A DNA stretch of 64,000 nucleotides from Dysgonomonas hofstadii (GTDB lineage: Bacteria > Bacteroidota > Bacteroidia > Bacteroidales > Dysgonomonadaceae). This document shows, in pieces, positions 16,875 through 26,502 of the stretch (position 1 is the first letter of the stretch; the number at the start of each line of letters is the position of its first letter). The translations under genes and the position numbers were made by a program. Where the stretch lies: NCBI RefSeq assembly GCF_014196915.1, contig NZ_JACIEP010000001.1, positions 556,669-620,668 on the forward strand, in the 5' to 3' direction. A model generated the notes under the pieces. It was not told where the DNA came from and searched no databases. It saw only the letters and a program-made list of their open reading frames with translations.

Positions 16875-18818
16875 ATGAGCGAACAACACGATATATCAAT
16901 ATTAGAGAAAATAAATTACCCATCTGATCTGAAGAGCCTGACTATGGAAGAGTTAGAGACTCTTTGCTCCGACCTCAGGAATTTCATAATAGACCAGCTC
17001 AGTAATAATCCCGGACATTTTGGTTCCAGTCTGGGGACAGTAGAACTTACAGTTGCACTTCATTATGTATATGATACCCCCTATGATCGCATAGTATGGG
17101 ATGTAGGGCACCAGGCCTATGGACATAAGATACTTACAGGCCGGAAGGATAAATTTAATACGAATCGCCAGTTTGGTGGTCTTTCGGGTTTTCCCAATCC
17201 GGAAGAGAGTGAGTATGACGCCTTTATCGCAGGACATGCTTCCAATTCGATCTCTGCAGCATTAGGAATGGCTGTGGCTTCGGAATTGAAACATGAGCAC
17301 AGGCATGTAGTAGCTGTTATCGGTGATGGATCGATGACCGGGGGACTTGCTTACGAAGCGTTGAATAATGCCAATTCTCAGCCAAACGATATGCTGATTA
17401 TCCTGAATGATAATGATATGGCTATCGACAATAATGTAGGCGGGATACGTGACTATCTGGTGAAAATGACTACATCGCCCACCTATAACCGGGTGCGCAA
17501 TGATGTTTACCAGAAATTTAAAAGAGGGAACCTGATCAGCGATCAGGGTAAGAACTTTATCCTGCGTTTCAACAACAGTCTGAAATCGCTGCTCACCAAG
17601 CAGCATAACCTTTTCGAAGGATTCAATATACGTTATTTTGGCCCTGTGGATGGACACGATCTTCGTAGCCTGATTCGCATCCTGCAAAATATAAAGGATA
17701 TGAAAGGCCCGAAGATGTTGCATGTGCACACAGTTAAAGGCAAAGGGTTTAAACCCGCAGAAGTATCTGCTACAGTCTGGCACGCTCCGGGTAAATTTGA
17801 TAAAGAAACCGGGGAACGGATTGTAGTAAAAAGAAAAGACCAGCCACAATTATTCCAGGATGTTTTTGGCCATACGCTGGTGGAACTGGCCGAAAAAGAC
17901 GAACGTATAGTAGGCATTACTCCGGCTATGCCAACAGGGTCTTCCATGTGTTTTATGATGAAACAATTTCCCGACCGGGCATTCGATGTGGGCATCGCAG
18001 AGGCACATTCTGTCACTTATTCGGCAGGATTGGCAAAGGAAGGGCTCATACCTTTCTGTAATGTCTATTCTTCTTTTATGCAGAGAGCATACGACCAGGT
18101 GATCCACGATGTTTCGTTACAGAAATTGCACGTTGTGATGTGCCTCGACCGTGCTGGTATTGTGGGAGAAGATGGGCCGACTCATCATGGAGCTTTCGAT
18201 CTTGCTTATATGAGGATAATCCCCAATCTGATAATAGCCTCGCCATTCGATGAGCATTATCTGCGCCATTTGATGTACACAGCCGCCTATGGCAATGACG
18301 GCCCGTTTGTAATTCGCTATCCGCGCGGGCAAGGAGTTCTCATCGACTGGGAATGCGAAATGAAGCCGCTGGAGATCGGTAAAGGGCGAAAACTGAAATC
18401 GGGGAAAGATCTTGCTGTACTTACCATCGGGCCTATTGGCAATACTGCGCGTGATGCTATAGCTACGGTGGAAGAACAAGGCTATTCCATCGCCCATTAT
18501 GATATGATATTCTTAAAACCGATCGATACGGATATACTGAAGGAAGTTGCCGAAAACTTCAAGAACGTCATGATTATTGAAAACGGTGTGATAAAAGGCG
18601 GATTAGGTAGCGCCGTATTAGAATATTTTGCGGAAAACGATTATCAGAATATAAAGGTAACCCGTGTAGGGCTGCCTGATGAATTTGTCACACATGGTTC
18701 GATTAAAGAACTGAATAAACTTTGTAAACTTGATATTGATGGCCTGATTCAAAGGATGCAGGCTGTGTTGAAAACAGCAGACGTCAGTAAAAAGGAAGAA
18801 ATAAAAGTTGTAAATTAA
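16875..18818 (+). CDS. dxs: 1-deoxy-D-xylulose-5-phosphate synthase
   Basis: First enzyme of the MEP isoprenoid pathway; condenses pyruvate and glyceraldehyde 3-phosphate with thiamine diphosphate. At 647 residues the length is normal. Recognisable blocks are [16 protein letters not shown] (77-92), the ThDP motif GDGSMTGG (150-157) with the following [16 protein letters not shown] near 300, the Pyr-domain block [18 protein letters not shown], and the C-terminal [10 protein letters not shown] region. It is the first gene of a tight unit with trkA (11 bp gap) and trkH (9 bp gap), so isoprenoid synthesis and potassium uptake genes share a transcript here. Confidence 0.97.
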   Translation: MSEQHDISILEKINYPSDLKSLTMEELETLCSDLRNFIIDQLSNNPGHFGSSLGTVELTVALHYVYDTPYDRIVWDVGHQAYGHKILTGRKDKFNTNRQFGGLSGFPNPEESEYDAFIAGHASNSISAALGMAVASELKHEHRHVVAVIGDGSMTGGLAYEALNNANSQPNDMLIILNDNDMAIDNNVGGIRDYLVKMTTSPTYNRVRNDVYQKFKRGNLISDQGKNFILRFNNSLKSLLTKQHNLFEGFNIRYFGPVDGHDLRSLIRILQNIKDMKGPKMLHVHTVKGKGFKPAEVSATVWHAPGKFDKETGERIVVKRKDQPQLFQDVFGHTLVELAEKDERIVGITPAMPTGSSMCFMMKQFPDRAFDVGIAEAHSVTYSAGLAKEGLIPFCNVYSSFMQRAYDQVIHDVSLQKLHVVMCLDRAGIVGEDGPTHHGAFDLAYMRIIPNLIIASPFDEHYLRHLMYTAAYGNDGPFVIRYPRGQGVLIDWECEMKPLEIGKGRKLKSGKDLAVLTIGPIGNTARDAIATVEEQGYSIAHYDMIFLKPIDTDILKEVAENFKNVMIIENGVIKGGLGSAVLEYFAENDYQNIKVTRVGLPDEFVTHGSIKELNKLCKLDIDGLIQRMQAVLKTADVSKKEEIKVVN

Positions 18819-18829
18819 GTGTCGGTGAA

Positions 18830-20167
18830 ATGAACATTGTAATTGCAGGAGCAGGAGCAGTAGGAACACATTTGGCTAAACTATTGTCAATGGAGAACCA
18901 TGATATTGTGCTCATGGATCTTGATAAAGAGAAACTTAGCTTTACAGGGAGTAATCTCGAAATGATGACAATGACAGGCTCGTGTACCTCGTTGAAAGAC
19001 CTGACTGAAGTTGGTATCAAAGAAGCTGATCTTTTTATTGCTGTTACACCCGAGGAGTCTACAAATATTACAGCGTGTATGCTGGCTGCAAATATGGGAG
19101 CAAAGAAGACCTTTGCACGTATCGACAATTACGAATATCTGTTACCTAAAAACAAGGAATTTTTCGATAAACTGGGGATAGGTTCCATGGTCTATCCCGA
19201 AATGCTGGCTGCAAAAGAAATAGTATCAGCCCTGAAGCGTCCCTGGGTACGGCAATGGATAGAACTCTGTGGTGGGGCTATAATCCTTGTTGGGGTGAAA
19301 GTGAGAGAAAATTCGGAATTGGCAAATAAACATCTCTTTGACCTGAGCAATGCCGAGAAGAAATTCCATATTGTAGCTATAAAGAGAAATAATAGAACTA
19401 TTATCCCGACAGGTAAAGACCAGGTGCTTCCGGGAGATATCGTGTTTTTTACTGCCACAAAGGAGAATGTGGAAGAGCTTCCCCGGATAGCCGGGAAAAC
19501 AAGCTTTGAAGTAAAGAATGTGATGATAATGGGCGGTAGCCGCATTGCTATACGCACCAGCCAGTATTTACCCGATAGTACAAATATAAAATTACTGGAG
19601 TCGGATAAGGAAAAATCATATAAATTGCTTGAAAAATTACCGGGCAATGTCACTGTATTTCATAATGACGGGCGCAATGCCGAGTTTCTTCTTCAGGAAG
19701 GGATCGAAGATATGGATGCCTTTGTAGCCGTAACAGGTAACTCCGAGGCCAATATTCTTGCTTGTATGGCAGCCAAGCGATTCGGGGTGCGTAAGACTGT
19801 AGCCGAAGTGGAGAATATGGATTATATGTCGATGGCCGAGAACCTCGATATTGGCTCTATTATCAATAAGAAACTGATTACAGTCAGCAATATCTACCGT
19901 TTCCTGCTCAGCGCCGATGTATCAAATGTGAAATCGTTGACAATAGCCAATGCGGATGTGGCAGAGATAATCGCCCGTCCGAATTCATATATAACCAAAA
20001 AAGAAGTAAAGAAAATAACACTTCCTAAGAATGTGACCTTAGGGGGTCTTATCCGTAATGGAGAACCAATGATGATAGACGGGGAAACACTTATCGAGCC
20101 TTATGATCATGTGGTCGTTTTCTGTCTTGATGATTCATTACGTGAAGCCGAGAAGCTTTTCCATTAA
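18830..20167 (+). CDS. trkA: Trk potassium uptake system NAD-binding protein TrkA
   Basis: Cytoplasmic regulatory subunit of the Trk K+ transporter. The 445 residues make two RCK repeats: the first Rossmann fold begins MNIVIAGAGAVGTHLAKLL with Asp in LMDLD for the NAD ribose; the second begins VKNVMIMGGSRIAIRTSQYL. Each is followed by a TrkA-C domain (SELANKHLFDL; NVTLGGLIRNGEPMMIDGETLI). The second nucleotide loop, GGSRIA, departs from the GxGxxG consensus, as is common in the second half of TrkA. It is followed at 9 bp by trkH. Confidence 0.95.
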   Translation: MNIVIAGAGAVGTHLAKLLSMENHDIVLMDLDKEKLSFTGSNLEMMTMTGSCTSLKDLTEVGIKEADLFIAVTPEESTNITACMLAANMGAKKTFARIDNYEYLLPKNKEFFDKLGIGSMVYPEMLAAKEIVSALKRPWVRQWIELCGGAIILVGVKVRENSELANKHLFDLSNAEKKFHIVAIKRNNRTIIPTGKDQVLPGDIVFFTATKENVEELPRIAGKTSFEVKNVMIMGGSRIAIRTSQYLPDSTNIKLLESDKEKSYKLLEKLPGNVTVFHNDGRNAEFLLQEGIEDMDAFVAVTGNSEANILACMAAKRFGVRKTVAEVENMDYMSMAENLDIGSIINKKLITVSNIYRFLLSADVSNVKSLTIANADVAEIIARPNSYITKKEVKKITLPKNVTLGGLIRNGEPMMIDGETLIEPYDHVVVFCLDDSLREAEKLFH

Positions 20168-20176
20168 CTGAGAGCT

Positions 20177-21637
20177 ATGGGTAAATTCAATTATCGTTTT
20201 ATCTTTAAGACAATTGGTTTTCTTCTCATCATAGAATCGTTATTTATGATGCTGGCTACCGTTGTGTCTTTCTATTACCGCGAATTAGCCGGCGATGCCA
20301 TGCTTATCAGTTCTAGTATTACCTTTTTCAGTGGTATATTTATCCGTCTGATCGGAACAGATGATTATGAAAGGTCGATAGGTAAACGGGAAAGTTTTCT
20401 TGTTGTATCTCTCACCTGGGTCATTTTGTCTGCGTTTGGAATGTTACCATTTTATTTAAGCGGGGCGATACCCGATATCAGCAATGCATACTTTGAAACC
20501 ATGTCGGGCTTTACTACTACCGGGGCATCTATACTTACAGATATTGACAGTATGCCGAAGGGTTTGCTTTTCTGGCGCAGTATAACACAATGGATAGGAG
20601 GTATCGGTATCATTGTATTTGCGTTGGCTGTATTGCCCATAGTGGGTGGTAATGCATCTGTGCTTTATGATGCCGAGACAACGGGGATTGTGCATGAGCG
20701 TTTCCGTCCGCGCGTTACACAGGTGGCCAAACGGCTTTGGGTGACGTATATATTTGTAACGGGAATTTTATTCGTCTTGTTGTGGGTGGGGCCTATGAAC
20801 ATGTTCGACTCCATTTGCCATGCTTTGGCTACGATGTCGACAGGAGGGTATTCTACAAAACAAGCCAGTATTGCCTACTGGAACTCGCCGTATCTGGAAT
20901 ATGTGCTGAGTGTATTTATGTTTATCGGTGGTACAAACTTCGCTCTTATCTTCTTCTTACTGAGAGGTGTTCCCAAAAAACTGTTGAAAGATGAAGAATT
21001 TCGATGGTATGCGGTTATATGTATTATTTTCACGGTTGTAATAGCCGGCAGCCTGTATTTTTCCGGGACTTTCGATAATATAGAATATTCGTTGCGAACA
21101 TCCATGTTTCAGGTCGTATCTATTATTACTACCACAGGGTTCACTTCTGTGGATTATATGGACTGGGGCGCATTTTACATCTTTATGCTCTGCCTGTTGA
21201 TGTTGTTCTGTGCCTGTGCCGGTTCCACATCGGGAGGAATTAAGATCGTACGTATCATTGTATTGTTCAAGAATGCCATAAACGAATTTAAACGTCAGGT
21301 ACACCCGAATGCCATACTTCCCGTAAGGTTGAACGGACAAGTGATTCCTATAGATATCGTGACCAAGATATTGGCCTTTATGTTCCTTTATCTGGCGATC
21401 CTTGTGGTCAGTTTCCTCGTTCTTTCGTTTATGGGTATCAATTTCGAGGAATCGATAGGTGCGGCAATCACCTGCATGGGTAATGTCGGGCCGGGATTGG
21501 GTGATATAGGACATAACGGACACTTTAACGATGTGCCGTCTGTTTCTAAATGGTATCTTTGTTTTCTTATGCTGACCGGGCGTCTGGAACTATTTACTGT
21601 GCTTTCTTTGTTTATGCCTGCATTCTGGAAACGTTGA
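20177..21637 (+). CDS. trkH: Trk potassium uptake transmembrane protein TrkH
   Basis: Inner-membrane K+ channel-like subunit, 486 residues with about ten membrane helices. Selectivity-filter loops are visible: MSGFTTTGASIL (first), ATMSTGGYSTK (second), TTTGFTSVDY (third) and the last near ITCMGNVGPGLGDIG. The C-terminus SKWYLCFLMLTGRLELFTVLSLF is the family signature. It works with TrkA encoded just upstream. Confidence 0.96.
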   Translation: MGKFNYRFIFKTIGFLLIIESLFMMLATVVSFYYRELAGDAMLISSSITFFSGIFIRLIGTDDYERSIGKRESFLVVSLTWVILSAFGMLPFYLSGAIPDISNAYFETMSGFTTTGASILTDIDSMPKGLLFWRSITQWIGGIGIIVFALAVLPIVGGNASVLYDAETTGIVHERFRPRVTQVAKRLWVTYIFVTGILFVLLWVGPMNMFDSICHALATMSTGGYSTKQASIAYWNSPYLEYVLSVFMFIGGTNFALIFFLLRGVPKKLLKDEEFRWYAVICIIFTVVIAGSLYFSGTFDNIEYSLRTSMFQVVSIITTTGFTSVDYMDWGAFYIFMLCLLMLFCACAGSTSGGIKIVRIIVLFKNAINEFKRQVHPNAILPVRLNGQVIPIDIVTKILAFMFLYLAILVVSFLVLSFMGINFEESIGAAITCMGNVGPGLGDIGHNGHFNDVPSVSKWYLCFLMLTGRLELFTVLSLFMPAFWKR

Positions 21638-21753
21638 AAACTCTCGTGCCATGCTGAAACCGAGCTGAAGCATCCCTTTATGTCAAAAGAGATACTTTTC
21701 TATCGTTGTTGATACTGTTTCCGTATGTAAATCCGGGAAGTCTATACTTAAAA

Positions 21754-23142
21754 TTATTTGATAATATCTCCCGTAATACGGTCGTTTCGGTCCGGCTTTA
21801 GTTTCCCTTCTCCGGGAAATACATCACCGGTAGCATTCATCCATGTATCGAGAGCCAAACGCATTTCGATAAGTACCGGGTTTTGTTTCTTATTTTTCGC
21901 AAGGTTATGTAAGCAATGCATATCTTTTCTGGTATCAAATAGTTCTTCTGGAGCACGCGGCACAATGAATGTATCTGATTGCTCAGATGACAGCTTCCCT
22001 TTTTCGTAATCCTCTTTCATACGAAGGTGCGAAGGCATTTTTATAACATCGAATACAGCAGGGTTTGTCAAATGAGGGAGCCAATTTCTTATGTAGAGAC
22101 ATTCTTCGGTAATAACAGCCCTCTCGAATGCTTTAAACACATGCCAGTTGTGTTCACCAAATGCATATTTTCTTATACGATGTTCTTTATCTTTCAAAAT
22201 TGGCACCATACTAAATCCTTGCATACCTGCGCTTTTCTCCAATCCTGCTACATCCAGTACTGTGGGTGCTATGTCCACGGCGCTGGCAAGACTTTTCGTA
22301 ACACAACCTGATTCTATAAATGCCGGATAACGGACTATAAATGCCGATTTCAGTCCCTGCACATTGACTCTTGATTTGCTTTGATGAAACGGTCTGCCGT
22401 TGTCGCTCATAACAATTATCAGCGTATTATCCAATACGCCTTCTTGCGCAAGCATATCAATAACCTGCCCTACATGTTTATCGAACCTTGTTATTTCATT
22501 ATAATACCCTATTAATTCGGCTCTCATTTCGGGTGAATCCTGAAGATATGGGGGAACTGTAACATCCTCAGGGGTATATGGGTCTGCAAATTCACTATCC
22601 GTGTACGGACGATGTGGATCGTGGGAAGCTGCAAACATAAAAAAAGGTTGATTATCCGGGCGTTCTTTTATCGCTTTCTGCCAAAGATCATCCATTGTCA
22701 AGGATGTATTCCGGCCTGTATCGGCTATAAAATCAAATTTAGCCCGCAATACGGGGGTATTTGTACCATGAGATTTTCCGACAAGCATAGTATAATATCC
22801 TTTAGAGCGTAACGCATCAGGAATCAGGCTTGTATAATCAGGCATGTTTTCGTGCAAATTCATTGCGTTAGTATTATGCGGATACATTCCCGTTAGAATT
22901 GATGAACGGCTGGGACTCGAAGAACTTGCTGTGAGATAAAAATTGTCGAAACGCATTCCCTGGGCGGCAAGCCTGTCTATATTGGGCGTTTTTATCAGAT
23001 TATTACCGTATGCCCCGGACTCTTCCCATCCCCAGTCATCGGCAATGAATATTAATATATTGGGGAGTTGTTTTTGAGCCATAACCAGTTGAGGGGCGAG
23101 CATAGTTCCCGTGGCAAAAAAGAAAATCTTTTTATTTATCAT
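21754..23142 (-). CDS. Serine-type S1 sulfatase, secreted
   Basis: A 462-residue sulfatase with a signal peptide (residues 1-22, LAPQLVMAQ). The metal-binding start is NILIFIADDWG (Asp35, Asp36). The sulfatase signature reads S75-S-P-S-R79-S-S-I-L-T-G85, so the residue converted to formylglycine is a serine; such enzymes need an anaerobic sulfatase-maturating radical SAM enzyme, which is not in this window. Further blocks are VGKSHG, FFMFAASHDPHRPY and IVMSDNGRPFHQSKSRV (metal and sulfate contacts). It resembles heparan/glucosamine sulfatase-like S1 subfamilies, but the substrate cannot be set from sequence alone. It stands alone on the minus strand, convergent with trkH. Confidence 0.9.
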   Translation of the reverse strand: MINKKIFFFATGTMLAPQLVMAQKQLPNILIFIADDWGWEESGAYGNNLIKTPNIDRLAAQGMRFDNFYLTASSSSPSRSSILTGMYPHNTNAMNLHENMPDYTSLIPDALRSKGYYTMLVGKSHGTNTPVLRAKFDFIADTGRNTSLTMDDLWQKAIKERPDNQPFFMFAASHDPHRPYTDSEFADPYTPEDVTVPPYLQDSPEMRAELIGYYNEITRFDKHVGQVIDMLAQEGVLDNTLIIVMSDNGRPFHQSKSRVNVQGLKSAFIVRYPAFIESGCVTKSLASAVDIAPTVLDVAGLEKSAGMQGFSMVPILKDKEHRIRKYAFGEHNWHVFKAFERAVITEECLYIRNWLPHLTNPAVFDVIKMPSHLRMKEDYEKGKLSSEQSDTFIVPRAPEELFDTRKDMHCLHNLAKNKKQNPVLIEMRLALDTWMNATGDVFPGEGKLKPDRNDRITGDIIK

Positions 23143-23239
23143 TGGTAGATACTTAAAATTAACTTTATGAATCTTACGAAATTATAAATTTTAGATAATA
23201 TAAACAATATATGCCAATCAGTAATTAGAATTATCTATA

Positions 23240-25921
23240 TTACAATTTCGCCAGCCCTAATCTGTTCATTATAGCTTTCTCCAGTTCTACTACAAAGAAT
23301 ACAACTACCCCCAATACAATAGGGTATATCCAGTAATGAGCTTCCAGCGGATATGTACCGAATACATCATTCATAAATGGAATATAGGTAATCGCGAGTT
23401 GCAGCACAATAAGTAAAGCCGAAACCACAAATACCGCCTTATTTGAGAAGAAATCTTTATTTATGGCAAATTTGCTGATGCTACGGCTGTTGAACAAGTG
23501 AAACAACTGAGCAATCACAATGGTCTGCATTGTAACTGTCTTCACTATTATTTCTGATACCCCGTTCTCGATAAGATTCAGGTTCATCCATAAAGTTCCA
23601 CCTCCGATCAGTACCGAAACGAAGAGAATCCGCCAGATGAAATAGCCGCTCAACAGTGGCACCTTAGACGATCTCGGAGGGCGTTTCATCGCATCGGGTT
23701 CTATATTCTCAAATGCGAGGGCTAATGATACCGTAACGGATGTCACCATATTTACCCATAATATTTGTACAGGAGTGAGCGGCATCATTGTCCCGAAAAG
23801 TATACTGGCTATAATAAGGAAACTTTCCGCGCCGTTTGTAGGCAGAATGAAGAGGATCGTTTTCTTCAGATTGTCATAGACCCGCCTGCCTTCTTCAACA
23901 GCGGCGGCGATTGTGCTGAAATTGTCATCAGCCAGAACCATTTCGGACGAATCTTTTGTAACCTCTGTCCCTTTGATTCCCATGGCAATTCCCACATCGG
24001 CCCTTTTCAAGGCGGGAGCATCATTTACGCCGTCTCCTGTCATGGCGCAGATAAAGCCATTCGATTGCAATGCTGTTACCAGTCTTAACTTATGTTCGGG
24101 GCTGGTACGGGCAAAGATATCGTATTCCTGAGCTGCTGCAGCAAGCTGTTCGTCATCCATTGCCTCCAGGTCTCTTCCCTGAAGAGCTTTTTGCCCGTCC
24201 CCGATGCCCATCTCTTTACCAATGGCTTTTGCGGTATCGGCATGGTCTCCGGTAATCATTTTTACCCGGATGCCGGCTTCTGAACAAATCCTTACTGCCT
24301 CAATGGCCTCTTCCCTTGGCGGATCGATAATTCCCGCTAAACCAAGGAATATAATATCATTCTGAATGTCTTCGTGCGATATTTTCGTTGTATTACTATC
24401 CACTATTTTATACGCTGCACCGATCAGGCGTTGTCCTGTTTTAGCGAGTTTCACGATCTTGTCTTCCCAGTATTTACGGTCGAAATCCTGTACTCCCTTT
24501 TCCGATCTTTCCTGTGATGCCATATCCAGCAGGCGGTCGGGCGCTCCTTTTATGAAGACAATCTTCTTTTCTCCGGTATCGGCAAGGATAGCCATGTATT
24601 TATATTCCGAATCAAACGGGATTGTCGAAACCCTTGTTATGTTTAATTCATTCAGATTGGCCTTATCATATAAGGTGATCAGTGCTCCCTCCGTCGGGTC
24701 TCCCTTTACTATCCATCGGTCATTTTCATCCAGTCCCAGCGAAGCATCGTTACAATAGTAGAAACAGTCGATAAGTTTTGTCAGCACGCGTTGATTTTCA
24801 AAATCCACATCTTCGCCCTTATAAGTGATTTTGCCTTCAGGGGCATATCCGGTTCCCGATACATTAAATATATTATCTCTTGTGACAACATTCTGTACGG
24901 TCATCTCATTTTTTGTAAGTGTCCCCGTTTTATCGGAACAGATCACAGATACCGATCCTAATGTTTCCACGGAAGGCAGCGTACGGATAATTGCCTTCCT
25001 CTTCGCCATATTTTGTACCCCGATAGCCAGAATGATAGAAAGAATCGCAGGTAATCCTTCGGGTATGGCAGCCACGGCCAGACCTATTACCGACATTAAA
25101 AGCTCGGTGGCTCCGTAGTCCCTGAAAAAATACCCGAACACATATATTAATACAGCAATGCCAACGATAACAATTGATATTGTCTTTCCGAATTTTGCCG
25201 TTTGTCTGAGCAAAGGTGTTGTAACGGGGTCCATTTCGGAAATCATTTCATTTATCTTTCCTATTTCCGTATCGGCACCTATTTCCACAACAATACCTTT
25301 GCCTGTTCCTGCACTTACTGTTGTACTCGAAAATGCCATATTGCTACGGTCTCCCAGCATGGTATCTCCATCCAGTGTTTGCGCACCTTTTTCAGATGGG
25401 ACTGATTCTCCGGTGAGCAGCGACTCTTCTATTTTAAGGTTGCTCGTACTTATCAGCCGCAGGTCTGCAGGGACTTTGTCTCCCGGGTTCAGCAGAACAA
25501 GGTCTCCTATGGTCAACTGTGATGCATCTATATCAGTACGTTGTCCGTTTCGCATCACAGTCGCTTTCAGCGAGAGTAAATTCTTGATGTCTTCCAGTGC
25601 TTTTTCTGCTTTGTTCTCCTGAAAAAATCCAATGGCCGCATTTGTAAACGCGACTACGGCGATCACTATAGTATCTACATAATGTCCCAGCATGGCAGAA
25701 ATAATAGCTGCAATAAACAGGATATAGATCAGTATATCATTGAAATGCTTGAAAAAACGGATTAAAGCGCGCTCTTTCTTTTTCTGGGGAAGTCTGTTCT
25801 CTCCGAATTTCTCGTGATTTTTTTGTATTATATTATCTGTAAGTCCTTTCTCGGCATTTGATTGCAGGTCTTTAATAATAGTATCGTTATCTATCGCATA
25901 CCATTTCTTGTTTTCTTTCAT
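23240..25921 (-). CDS. P-type cation-transporting ATPase (P2A, calcium-pump-like)
   Basis: An 893-residue P2-type ATPase. It has the actuator motif TGES (170-173), phosphorylated Asp330 in DKTGT, a KGAPDRLL nucleotide motif, and the hinge MTGDGVNDAPAL. Compared with SERCA, the ion-binding residues in TM4 (PEGL, Glu288) and TM5 (NGAE, Asn696 and Glu699) are kept. In TM6 the pattern WVNMVTSV has Asn724 and Thr727 but Ser728 where the calcium pump has Asp800. A changed binding site is therefore likely, and ion specificity is uncertain: Ca2+, Mn2+ or another cation. The protein is complete with its C-terminal helices. It is monocistronic, followed at some distance by the sulfatase gene on the same strand. 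Confidence 0.92.
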   Translation of the reverse strand: MKENKKWYAIDNDTIIKDLQSNAEKGLTDNIIQKNHEKFGENRLPQKKKERALIRFFKHFNDILIYILFIAAIISAMLGHYVDTIVIAVVAFTNAAIGFFQENKAEKALEDIKNLLSLKATVMRNGQRTDIDASQLTIGDLVLLNPGDKVPADLRLISTSNLKIEESLLTGESVPSEKGAQTLDGDTMLGDRSNMAFSSTTVSAGTGKGIVVEIGADTEIGKINEMISEMDPVTTPLLRQTAKFGKTISIVIVGIAVLIYVFGYFFRDYGATELLMSVIGLAVAAIPEGLPAILSIILAIGVQNMAKRKAIIRTLPSVETLGSVSVICSDKTGTLTKNEMTVQNVVTRDNIFNVSGTGYAPEGKITYKGEDVDFENQRVLTKLIDCFYYCNDASLGLDENDRWIVKGDPTEGALITLYDKANLNELNITRVSTIPFDSEYKYMAILADTGEKKIVFIKGAPDRLLDMASQERSEKGVQDFDRKYWEDKIVKLAKTGQRLIGAAYKIVDSNTTKISHEDIQNDIIFLGLAGIIDPPREEAIEAVRICSEAGIRVKMITGDHADTAKAIGKEMGIGDGQKALQGRDLEAMDDEQLAAAAQEYDIFARTSPEHKLRLVTALQSNGFICAMTGDGVNDAPALKRADVGIAMGIKGTEVTKDSSEMVLADDNFSTIAAAVEEGRRVYDNLKKTILFILPTNGAESFLIIASILFGTMMPLTPVQILWVNMVTSVTVSLALAFENIEPDAMKRPPRSSKVPLLSGYFIWRILFVSVLIGGGTLWMNLNLIENGVSEIIVKTVTMQTIVIAQLFHLFNSRSISKFAINKDFFSNKAVFVVSALLIVLQLAITYIPFMNDVFGTYPLEAHYWIYPIVLGVVVFFVVELEKAIMNRLGLAKL

Positions 25922-26502
25922 ATATATAGTTGATTTGATAGTGTGAAAGTTTTAACATTTTCATGTTACAAACAAAGCGAAGTATGCAGATGTTCAATTT
26001 TTAACATTAAATATAATTTCTCTGGCACAGGTGAGAATAGGATAGGTTTTCTCATAAAAAATGTTCTTTCGGATTTATAATCTCACGTTCCTCTGTCCTT
26101 GCTTGCCCTACAGACTGGAAGTTTATAGGGCAAGGGTCGCCAATGCCCTTGACGTTGCTATAAGTCGTAAAACTGCTATTCCAGAGGGTATTCAACGAAA
26201 GATTGAGCAAGACGACAATATGAGTATTCTGTGCATTAGTAAAGACACCATTCTCATATCCTCATAGAGCTTGCCTTTTCCGTTAATGGCATTTATTACA
26301 TGTGCTTCAGAAAGAGGCTATTATGATCGAAAGTTCTCCTGATGCGGATAAATTCGAAGATTCTTTGAATAATAATACTGATTATGTGTTAACTGGGACT
26401 TGATGAAAATGAAATAAAAGCCCCTGCCGGAAAACAGACAGGGGTCGCCCCGAAAGGGTATTCCAAAACTACATAATACTACAAAATTATAAAGGAGTTT
26501 GG
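25922..26502. other. Intergenic region with alternative hairpins and possible gene remnants
   Basis: A 581-bp gap. CTTGCCCTA (26102-26110) can pair with TAGGGCAAG (26126-26134). The latter overlaps CAAGGG (26131-26136), which can instead pair with CCCTTG (26146-26151). A 68-codon frame (26061-26267) has an ordinary protein-like composition (VYRARVANALDVAISRKTAI) but no recognised family and no good start signal. A 26-codon frame MIESSPDADKFEDSL begins at 26323. Both could be decayed gene ends; neither is annotated as a gene. Confidence 0.3.
26421..26444 (-). terminator. Terminator of the secreted-protein gene
   Basis: CCCCTG (26421-26426) pairs with CAGGGG (26439-26444); on the minus strand it is followed by CTTTTATTTC. 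It is about 60 bp beyond the stop of the gene at 26503-27729. Confidence 0.65.
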
